NCBI GenBank assembly: GCA_002695065.1
Contig: NZNW01000128.1
Coordinates: 62,001 to 126,000 of the forward strand
Source: Salinicola sp.
GTDB taxonomy: Bacteria; Pseudomonadota; Gammaproteobacteria; Pseudomonadales; Halomonadaceae
Direction: 5' to 3'
Length of the DNA stretch: 64,000 nt
In this document: piece after piece, positions 1 to 7,900 of the stretch
Layout: each line of letters opens with the position of its first letter
Numbering within the stretch: the first letter of the stretch is position 1
Notes under the pieces: generated by a model
Databases searched by the model: none
Seen by the model: the letters and a program-made list of their open reading frames with translations, nothing else
What the model was told of the DNA's origin: nothing
Made by a program: the position numbers and the translations under genes

Positions 1-1001
1 GCCGCCGCCAGGTTGGCGGTGCCGAGGCCGACCAGCTCCTGGTCGGGGGAGATACGCTCGCGTCGCCGCGCGGCCAGCATCTGCGCCAGCGACACCGACT
101 CGATGAATCCGACCACACTGATCAGGAACGCCGGCAGCAGCAAATCGCGCAGCAGGCCCGGCTCGAACGACGGCAGGCTCAATGGCGGCAGATGTGCGGG
201 AATGTCGCCGACCACGTTCACGCCATGAGCGGGGAGCTGCAACGCCCAGGAGACCAGCGTGGTGAAGGCGACGGCCATGACCGGGCCCAGCCGCACGATG
301 AAGGTCGCCTTTCCGGCGCTCAGCCCCATCTTCTGCAGCACCGGCCCTGCCCGCCGCATTACCAGCAGAAAGACCAGCGCGGCGGCGCCCAGTATCAGTG
401 TCGGCCAGTGAACGCCGTCGAGATGGGTCAGCAAATGCGCCAGTTGGTCGATCAGCGTGAATCCCGAGCCGCCGATACCGATCAGGCTGGCGAACTGGCT
501 GGCGGCGATCAGCACGCCGGAGGCGGTGAGCAGACCGGAAACCACCGGATGGCTGAGGAAATTGGCGAAGAATCCCAGCCGCAGCAGGCCCATGACGGCC
601 AGAATCAGGCCCGAGAGCATGGCGAGCGTCGTCGCGGCCTGGCTGTAGGCTGGGGTGCCGCTGACGAACAGGGGCGAGAGGGCGGCGGCAGTCATCAGCG
701 AGACGATCGCCATCGGGCCCACCGCCAGCGTGCGGCTGGTGCCGAAGATCGAATAGAGAATCAGCGGCAGCATGCTGGCGTAGAGGCCGGTGATCGCCGG
801 CAGCCCGGCGAGGATGGCGTAGGCCAGGGCCTGGGGGATCACCATCAGGGTGACGATGATGGAGGCCACCAGATCCTCGTTGAGCAGGTGGCGGTTGTAG
901 TAGGGCGCCCAACTGATGATCGGGAAATAGCGTGCCAGACGGGCACGGAAGTGGATCTGTTCTCGCGTGTCGGTTCCCGTCAATCGGCGCCAAAGGCTCA
1001 T
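1..1001 (-). CDS. SulP family anion permease, N-terminal part (cut by window edge)
   Basis: Reading the minus strand from an ATG at 1001 gives an open frame to the window edge, so only about 333 N-terminal residues are present. The protein has a short cytoplasmic start (MSLWRRLTGTDTRE), then hydrophobic segments with typical SulP features: the early LVASIIVTLMVIPQALAYA helix, GLYASMLPLILYSIFGTSR, and LAVGPMAIVSLMTAAAL. The SulP family moves sulfate, bicarbonate or dicarboxylates across the inner membrane; the substrate cannot be told here, and the C-terminal STAS domain would lie outside the window. A GGGAG Shine-Dalgarno sits about 12 bases before the ATG. The identification as SulP is firm, the substrate is unknown. 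Confidence 0.9.
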   Translation of the reverse strand, partial: MSLWRRLTGTDTREQIHFRARLARYFPIISWAPYYNRHLLNEDLVASIIVTLMVIPQALAYAILAGLPAITGLYASMLPLILYSIFGTSRTLAVGPMAIVSLMTAAALSPLFVSGTPAYSQAATTLAMLSGLILAVMGLLRLGFFANFLSHPVVSGLLTASGVLIAASQFASLIGIGGSGFTLIDQLAHLLTHLDGVHWPTLILGAAALVFLLVMRRAGPVLQKMGLSAGKATFIVRLGPVMAVAFTTLVSWALQLPAHGVNVVGDIPAHLPPLSLPSFEPGLLRDLLLPAFLISVVGFIESVSLAQMLAARRRERISPDQELVGLGTANLAA

Positions 1002-1160
1002 CGTCTCGTCAGGCTCCCGGTAATAAGCTTATCGTCAAAAAGGATAATCAGGGCGGTAAATGGTGCGCGTACTCCGGGTCGTGTGCAAGTCGACGAGCGA
1101 CCCTCCGCGCGCCGTGCGCGATGACTTGGCGCTCGTGATGACCAGGTTGGCGGCTCGTCG

Positions 1161-2090
1161 TCAGGCGTTCGGCGCCGGCATCTCCCGCGCCAGGAAATCC
1201 AGCGCTGCGGACTCGGCACTGCCGCGAAACAGGAAGGTCGTGATGTGGCCGCGGCCATTCATCCAGAGCAGTTCCACGTGGTTGCCTTTCGCCTCCAGCG
1301 CCTGCATGAAGGTTTCGGCCTGCTCGGGGGGCACGAGATCGTCCCAACTGCCGTGAAACAGAAAGAAGGGCGGTGCGTCGCGGTGGGCGTGGAAGACCGG
1401 CGAGGCCTCGGCGTAGGCTGTCGGAAGCTCCGCCTCGGTCCCATCCATCAACTGGATCAGCAGGCGACCGCTGTCCCACAGCCGCAGGTCCGCCGGCGTG
1501 CCGCCGGAAACCACCGCCGCGAAGCCGGTATCGCTTTCGCCATAGGGGGCGTCCAGCTCGCTATCCGTGCCTGCCACCAGCGCCAGCAGGCTGACCAGAT
1601 GCGCGCCGGAGGAATAACCGAAGCCGGCGATGCGCTGCGGATCGATACGCCATTCATCGGCATGGTTGTCGATCCAGTGTCGGGCGACCTGCAGATCGTG
1701 CAACTGGGCCGGGAAACGATACGCCGGCGCGAACCGATAGCTCACGTTGACCACCACATAACCCCGGCGCACGAACCGCTTGGCGATCGGTGTCATGTCG
1801 TCCCGAGAACGACCCTCCCAGCCGCCGCCGTGGACCATCATCACGGCGGGGCGTCGCGCTTCGCCGCTGGTTTGCGGCAGGTAGATATCCGCCTGCAGCG
1901 GTTGTGGCCAGTCCGGTGGCGTGTAGGTCCGGTTCTCCACCACGCGGTAGTCGAGATCGCGGGGCTGCTGCAATGTGGAGGGGAGATCTCCATCGGGAGC
2001 GTTGACGTAAGTGGTGCAGCCGGAGAGGAGAACGCAGGCAAGCAGCGCTGGCAGTAGGCGCCCCAGCGGTTTCATGACGCGGATTGGCAT
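1161..2090 (-). CDS. alpha/beta-hydrolase lipoprotein (esterase/lipase-like)
   Basis: This 309-residue protein begins with a lipoprotein signal ending in the lipobox LLSGC (residues 21-25), so it is probably tethered to a membrane facing the periplasm. The hydrolase core has the oxyanion-hole HGGGW motif (about residue 87), the nucleophile elbow GYSSG (about 158), an acid in the GSWDDLVPP stretch and a late His in GRGHIT, which together form a Ser-Asp-His triad of the BD-FAE/esterase-lipase type. The ATG at 2090 has an AGGGA ribosome site; an internal ATG at 2075 would also leave a usable signal peptide. The natural ester or peptide substrate is not evident. It is transcribed toward the SulP gene. 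Confidence 0.85.
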   Translation of the reverse strand: MPIRVMKPLGRLLPALLACVLLSGCTTYVNAPDGDLPSTLQQPRDLDYRVVENRTYTPPDWPQPLQADIYLPQTSGEARRPAVMMVHGGGWEGRSRDDMTPIAKRFVRRGYVVVNVSYRFAPAYRFPAQLHDLQVARHWIDNHADEWRIDPQRIAGFGYSSGAHLVSLLALVAGTDSELDAPYGESDTGFAAVVSGGTPADLRLWDSGRLLIQLMDGTEAELPTAYAEASPVFHAHRDAPPFFLFHGSWDDLVPPEQAETFMQALEAKGNHVELLWMNGRGHITTFLFRGSAESAALDFLAREMPAPNA

Positions 2091-2180
2091 TCACGCACAT
2101 CCCTGATCGTGTCTGGTGACTTCAGCGTACGAGGTCACTGCCCATTGCGCGAATCTGGCCGACGGATGCGCAAGGATGAG

Positions 2181-2552
2181 TCAGGCGGAAGCGTCGACCA
2201 GCCGCCCCTGGTTTTCCGCGAACGCCTCGGCGAGTCGTAGCATCTCCTCCGCCGGTATCTGGCGGATGATGTCTCCCGTGGTCCGATCGATGACCTGGGT
2301 AATGACTCGGCTATCGAATTCGCTCAATTCGAAATGCAGCCCGTATTGCGACATGAGGCCGTTGAGCGAATGAAGCCGATCGCTCAGATAGCCGATTCCC
2401 GGCGCCGATCCATCGAGTGCGGACATGGAAGGCGCGATCGCGACCGGCGGGGCCAGACCCGCCTGGCTCAGCAACGTTTCCAGTCTTTGCCGGGGAGACC
2501 CGTCGACACCCAGGTTGAGAGAGAGCGAAGCCAGATCGATGGGGGTAGGCAT
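2181..2552 (-). CDS. flaG: FlaG family flagellar protein
   Basis: A 123-residue protein whose C-terminal half carries the FlaG pattern: a LHFELSEFDSRVITQVIDR strand region followed by TGDIIRQIPAEEMLRLAE. FlaG proteins are small cytoplasmic proteins found near flagellin and filament-cap genes and influence filament length; the mechanism is poorly known. The start at 2552 is chosen because GAGGA lies 8 bases upstream; an ATG two codons earlier would leave the ribosome site too close. The gene is about 7 kb from the flagellin gene of this window, separated by bactofilins, an IS remnant and a glycosyltransferase, so the usual fliC-flaG neighbourhood has been split. Confidence 0.85.
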   Translation of the reverse strand: MPTPIDLASLSLNLGVDGSPRQRLETLLSQAGLAPPVAIAPSMSALDGSAPGIGYLSDRLHSLNGLMSQYGLHFELSEFDSRVITQVIDRTTGDIIRQIPAEEMLRLAEAFAENQGRLVDASA

Positions 2553-2607
2553 GACCATCTTCCTCGAAGAGTCGACACGGAAAGTAGACGTCCAGGTTTC
2601 GTCATCG

Positions 2608-3201
2608 CTATCTGGACTCGGAGACCGGACAGGGTGAAGCAGGGGAGGGAGGCACGGGACGAGCAGGAGCCGCCCGGCTGCCGCCGATATCGAAAGTTCC
2701 CTGGAGCCATGCACCCTCGTGGCAGTGCAGGCTTGCCGTGGAAAGCCGGCCGTCCAGACGGGCGCCCATTTCGATGACCACACGATCCAATACTTCCAGC
2801 CGACCCGAAGAGGTTCCCGCCAGATAGAGTTCGCGAGCCGCGAGTCGCGGTGCCACCCGGGCACCTGTGCCGACCACGACCCGTTGACCGTCGGCTGAGA
2901 TGTTTCCCTCTACCTGACCTTCGATCCGAAGCGTCTCGCGCGTCTCGAGACGACCCTGCACGTTGACCGTTCGGCCGATCAGACTGCCGTCAACGACACC
3001 CGATATCTCCCCAGGTGGCGCTTTGCCTGCGCATGGGGTGGGAGCGGCATTCCCGAATGACGGCTCGCCGCCCGGAGTGGCGGTGTCAACCGGCGTCGCC
3101 GCGAGCGGCCGTTGTCGACTAGTCGCCCGGCGATATCCATCCAGCAGCAGCAGAGCACAGCAGACGAGTCCGCCGAGCAGAAGCCATTCTGCCGAGTCCA
3201 T
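2608..3201 (-). CDS. membrane-anchored bactofilin (polymer-forming cytoskeletal protein)
   Basis: The protein (about 197 residues from ATG 3201) starts with a hydrophobic segment (LLLGGLVCCALLLLDGY) followed by a charged stretch and a Pro/Ala-rich linker. Its middle, about residues 65-165, has the repetitive beta-helix pattern of bactofilins: VVDGSLIGRTVNVQGRLET, LRIEGQVEGNISADGQRVV, then further GxL/GxV turns. Bactofilins polymerise without nucleotide and form scaffolds that recruit wall or polysaccharide enzymes. Starts at 3201 (GGGA 9 bases upstream) and 3210 are both possible; the frame continues farther 5-prime but without family character. It is divergent from a second bactofilin. The transmembrane anchor implies a membrane-bound filament. 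Confidence 0.78.
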   Translation of the reverse strand: MDSAEWLLLGGLVCCALLLLDGYRRATSRQRPLAATPVDTATPGGEPSFGNAAPTPCAGKAPPGEISGVVDGSLIGRTVNVQGRLETRETLRIEGQVEGNISADGQRVVVGTGARVAPRLAARELYLAGTSSGRLEVLDRVVIEMGARLDGRLSTASLHCHEGAWLQGTFDIGGSRAAPARPVPPSPASPCPVSESR

Positions 3202-3435
3202 AGATTTCATTCCCAAAGCGGTTCCAGCCCTCGTGTCGAACGGAACGTTCGGCGATGGTGGGGGCGATAGATATCGATAGCTATCGGCGCTGAAAAGAAG
3301 AACTGAAGGCGCGCATGATCGGGGAGGTTCCGAAGCAAGGTAAAGATGCCTCGCCACGTGCCGATCTATCATCACAGCGGTGGCCTTCTTTCAGACCCGG
3401 CTCGCCATCTCCCGACAGCGACAGAGACCTGCGAC

Positions 3436-4002
3436 ATGTTTCAGAAATCCAGCCAGAACTCTCGGCAGCCGGTAGCTTCGCCCCGCGGCGGCGACAGCCC
3501 GGCGTCATCCGGCGGCAACCCCGTTCCCACCCACGGCCTTTCTCGAATCGGGGGCAAGACGACCCTACAAGGCGATATCAGTGGCGAAGAGGACCTGCTC
3601 ATCGAGGGGCGGATCCTGGGCGACGTCCTGTTTCGAAAGCATGGCGTCACCGTCGGTGCCGAGGGCGTCGTGGAAGGCCGGATGGTGGCCAGGGAGCTGA
3701 CGGTGAGAGGTCGGGTGGACGGCACCCTGATCGCCGCCGAGAAGATCACCCTGAAAGCGGGGGCTGTCGTCAACGGCCAACTCCACTCTCCCGGGCTGGT
3801 ACTGGAAGATGGCGCGGCATTTCACGGCAACATCGACATGGAGCCGGAACAGAACGAGCTCAGGGACGCCTTCGAGACCGGGACGGCGAGCGTCGACTCC
3901 ACGGCTTCGGAGTCGGCTCGCCTCGGCGCGGAGCCGTCACTGGTCGCAGAGGCCGATGCCTCCACGGAAGACAACATCCCGTTTCCAATCGCGCAGCCCT
4001 GA
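3436..4002 (+). CDS. bactofilin (polymer-forming cytoskeletal protein)
   Basis: From ATG 3436 this is 188 residues: a short Ser/Pro-rich N-terminus, a bactofilin beta-helix (about residues 38-135, with ISRxG-like start SRIGGKTTLQGDISGEEDLLIEG in pieces and repeated GxVxGRM/GxVDGTL turns), and an acidic Thr/Ser-rich tail. No membrane segment is visible, so it is probably soluble or recruited to the membrane by its partner. It diverges from the membrane-anchored bactofilin at 2608-3201, suggesting co-polymers. An in-frame ATG at 3346 has the better ribosome site (AAGG) and would add 30 residues; I prefer 3436 because MFxK is the usual bactofilin N-terminus. Confidence 0.8.
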   Translation: MFQKSSQNSRQPVASPRGGDSPASSGGNPVPTHGLSRIGGKTTLQGDISGEEDLLIEGRILGDVLFRKHGVTVGAEGVVEGRMVARELTVRGRVDGTLIAAEKITLKAGAVVNGQLHSPGLVLEDGAAFHGNIDMEPEQNELRDAFETGTASVDSTASESARLGAEPSLVAEADASTEDNIPFPIAQP

Positions 4003-4172
4003 CTGACATCCTGTTCGTCCTGAAATTTGGAATACCTTGGGAGATGCTTTCTCAGCCGATAAGCTTTGGTTCGGGAATAATCTGCTGGAGCAATTGTAGC
4101 GTGCGGATCAGCTTGAGTGGGAGGGAGCCTGTATGGATAGCGCATCCTTATCGGCAAAGGAGGTCTTGGTGA

Positions 4173-4660
4173 TCACCAGTCGGCATGCTTTTTAATCCAA
4201 GTATGGGTGCGTTCGACTACCCAGCGCTTCGGCAGCGCTATGAAACTTGGCACCCGGCCGAAGTGTAAAGAGATCGTCCTGGTCCCGGAGACACCAGCGG
4301 CCGACGTTGGCATTGGTGGAGTGGCTCACGACTTCAACCACCAGGCCATGCTGTTGGTGGATAATCTGGACGCGGCGCCCGACATAACTGCCATCTACGA
4401 ACATCATGGATAGTTCGGTGTCCTTGTCGAGGCCGTTGTCCATGACCGGGTGAACCCCGCGTCGTTTGAGCATTCAGAACGGTGAGAATGGATATAGGGT
4501 CATGTCCCTCACATATCCGCCATTGCACGCGTAACCGATTATGCACTTATTCGAAACTGTCCTATTGGCTCCAGCGACGAAATGCCCGGTAAACATTCTG
4601 CCAAGGCGGAAAACCCTAGGCAGAATGCACCGAGGCAGGCGCTGCGCACCACATAACACC
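4173..4660 (-). pseudogene. IS5-type transposase remnant, frameshifted and internally deleted
   Basis: Fragments of an IS5-family DDE transposase can be read in order on the minus strand but in different frames. Near 4600-4500 one frame gives GFPPWQNVYRAFRRWSQ, a stop, and then VHNRLRVQWRICEGHDP (the typical IS5 N-terminal region). Near 4400 another frame gives MMFVDGSYVGRR (strand carrying a catalytic Asp), and 4260-4173 gives IALPKRWVVERTHTW before a stop (the C-terminal Glu region). Stops, frame changes and loss of the stretch between NAQTTRGSP and the FVDGSY motif show it is dead. No terminal inverted repeats or target duplication were recognised. Confidence 0.75.
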
Positions 4661-4913
4661 ACGCATAAGGCCCCGTCAGCTCGCTCAGTGTAGCTAGCGG
4701 GTTTTTCGCCACTAACTGACAAAGCAGACCTTTCTCCGCTTCGCCGAATTTCCTGGGCGACCGCCTTTCGACACCCGGCCTCTCCTTAAGTCGTGAGCCC
4801 TCACGTCCTCAAGTATCTATTGTTATCGTAGACACCCTCTTAGTCACTGATGTGGATAAGTGTCGGTGTATACCATGGAGCTTCTGCCATAATCGACCGT
4901 AAATAAAATTCTC
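4661..4913. other. intergenic, no gene seen
   Basis: Between the IS5 remnant and the end of the large glycosyltransferase gene there is no convincing frame. It may hold the rest of the insertion element, but no terminal repeat could be identified. The base composition falls toward the AT-rich end of the following gene. Confidence 0.5.
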
Positions 4914-7900
4914 TTACACGCGTGAGAAATTGAAGATTGCGGTTGGCTTGGCATAACACTCTAATATATATCCTTGCATTGATAAGAAATTATATATCTG
5001 GCTGGATGACGCGTTTTTAGGGTCGAAGTCATGTATTTCGATCGCGATGAGTGTAGGTTTGAATCTTGTCCAGTCGTTGGAAAGTAAAACCCCCATTTCG
5101 GCATCTTCCACATCAATATTCAAGAAGTCGACCTGTGGAGCATCAAGTGTTTCAAAAATATCTGCGAGTTTTCTCGATGCCACCTTGTTCTCGATATAAG
5201 ACTCTCCTCTAGCTATCCATTTGTCCCTATGCCTTTTAGATAAAGTGCTAACAGTACCTCTGTTCGATTCATAGAAAGTTACTTCACCAACTTGATTGGA
5301 GATGACACAACACAGGTTTATATCATCTCTGCGCATAGCATTAAACAAGTCGACGGATTTCTGAGACGCGTCTACGTTAACTCCTTTCCAGCCAGCTTCT
5401 TTAAGCAAGGCGGTGTTCGAATATTTGATAGGGTGAAATGCACCGATATCTACATAAACACCCTTGCGTTCTTCCGGCTTCAAAATTCTAGCGATAATGA
5501 GGTCTTCCCCATACTGAGAATAACTCTTTCGCTTGCAATTTTCTAGAAATTCTTTCGGTAGCTTTCTCTGAATTCCATTATGAAGTGCGTCTAGCAAGTA
5601 AGCGGACTCGGATTGTTTGCTGAGCTTCTTTTTAGCATGGTCCTCTCCGCGGAAATATTCGTGCTGTAATATAGAATCTGGCGTATAAAGCTGTTGATCT
5701 TCTCGATAACCGCTTTCGAAGAGGCGCACGGAGATATCGAACCCTCCATGTCCGAAGAGGATGTAATCTCCCCAACCACCGACTTTCGAAAAAGCTCTTC
5801 GTGAGAAGGAAACATTACCTTCTAGGATGGGAGGAGCCTTCTTGATGAATTTTCCGAGGTTGTAGTGAATAGGATCGTTACCGGTTTGGCTGCGATAGAC
5901 TCCTCTCAGACAAGCCAGGTCATGATTTTTGTGTATTTGAATATGCGGCGATAAAAAGTCTGGCTGCGGCGCTCCGTCGTCGTCGACAAAAAGAATCAAA
6001 GGAGCGGTGCTGAAGATGAAGCCGAGGTTTCTAGCCAGATAAGCGCCGGAATTTTTTTTAGTGCTAACGTAGATGTTGATGTAATCGCGCAACTCACGAA
6101 ACTCATCGCTAGGGGCGCCGTTATTGACAAATACAATTTCGACGCTGTCTCCGCCTTGCTCTCTAAGCGCCTGGATATTTGGTAGTATTTCATTTTTATA
6201 AACATTTGCGACGACAATAATGGATAGTTGAAAAGCATGTTGGTTGGTTCTCAGTCTTTCGTAATCACCAAGCCAGTATTCATATAGTGAATATTTATGA
6301 TCCCACCCTAGGTTTTTTAGTCTCACATGTAGTTCGTCATCTTGGACAGCTGTGGGGGTCGACAATAGAGCGTGAGCCATAAGAAAGAATGCTGTATTAT
6401 TGTCGGGGTTTTCCGACAATTTTTTTTCACACTGAGCTGTAATTCGAGCTAGTTCACTTGCATCGACGTTCTCGAATTCACGGGTTATATTGACAATTTT
6501 TTTGGCGTCTTTTAGAGAGTTTGTTCTATTGCCGAGTGTCGTGCGACAGAAAACTTCAGAGGAGGACTCATGCTGAAAACGGCTTTTAAATTTATGCAAC
6601 AATAGATCATTCCGCGTCATCTGAAGGACACCCACAGTCGCATCGCTGATACCGTAAAGTACATCTAGCAGGTACGCCAATGCAGCCCCCCTGCGTTTTG
6701 GCATCGCCGCAATCCGGTCATCGTTTGGTAGAAAAACGGCTGTGGCACGATACAATTTGCTGCGTTGTCCTTCGCCTTTCATATCATGCATGTACGCTTG
6801 GTACTCAAAGGCTGTTAAAGTATAGAATTGGAAGCCATGATTATATGTCAAGCGAATGAGGCTACCGAGGTCTGCCTGGTTTTCGTGAGTGGGATTGAAA
6901 CGGACCTGGATCTGAAGCAATAGCGTTTTTTCCAGAGCCTTAGCGCCATGTTCAAGGATTGTCAGGTTGTCATGACGATCGTCAAGGGCCAATACGTCCA
7001 GGCTTTCCAAGCCTTCGATGCTGTCCAGGGCGATACTGGGGATTTCTAACGTTTGCAGTGAATCGGCAATGCCGGAGGCTAACGGCTTCAGGCTGGTGAT
7101 GTCGTTTTCGCCCTCAACCCCTCTGAGCGTTGCGGGCTGACCACTACCTAGCGTGACGTGCGGGAAGTGCTGAATTTCGCCGTACTGAGCCAACTCCCCT
7201 GCATGGCCGAGTGCATCTATTGGATCGAATACCAGGACTGCGATGTTACCCGAGCCGAGCAACTCCTTGGCGTCGCTGCGCGTTGCAATACCTGCGCCGT
7301 TATCGAGAATCGTGACGGGGCTTTCCAGATTCCAATCAAAGCCGTGCTGCAGCTCTATGGGAAGTTTTACAGGTTTGGTCTCATCTTCGAACCAGGCTTG
7401 GCCCCCTTTGTTGAAAGTCAGGGCCGCCGGTGCCTTGTCCTCACAGTGGCGTTGCCAGATTGCTCGTATGGCTTTGTGCAGATTCCGGGCAAAGCGAGGG
7501 GCGTCGCAGATAGGCGACTGCTCGAGATAGGTGCGGAGCGCAGCTCGAATCACCGCCAGACTCGGTAGGTCCGAAGCGAGGTCGAGAACACGCTTGCGGT
7601 AGTCGTCCCAGTTGTCCGTCACCAATTCCGGCATGCCGGCGTTGCACAGATGGGTCGCGCTATGGCGGCCGGCGAAAGTGGGGCCGGTGTGGGTGACCAC
7701 GGGAACGCCCATCAGCAGGGCTTCGCATGTCGTCAGGCCACCGGAGTACGGCCAGGTGTCCAGCGCGATATCGACACGGTTGTAGCTCTCCAGCAGCTCC
7801 TTGTGTTGCGACGGGCCCTCCAGCAGGACTCTCGACCGCTCGACGCCGTGTTTTTCCAGCGTCGTGAGCACGCGCTCGCACACCTCGTCGCTGCTGTACT

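Noticed and set aside
192..1124. A 310-codon plus-strand frame opposite the SulP gene
   Set aside because: Antisense shadow, Gln/Gly/Arg-rich, while the minus strand encodes clear SulP helices.
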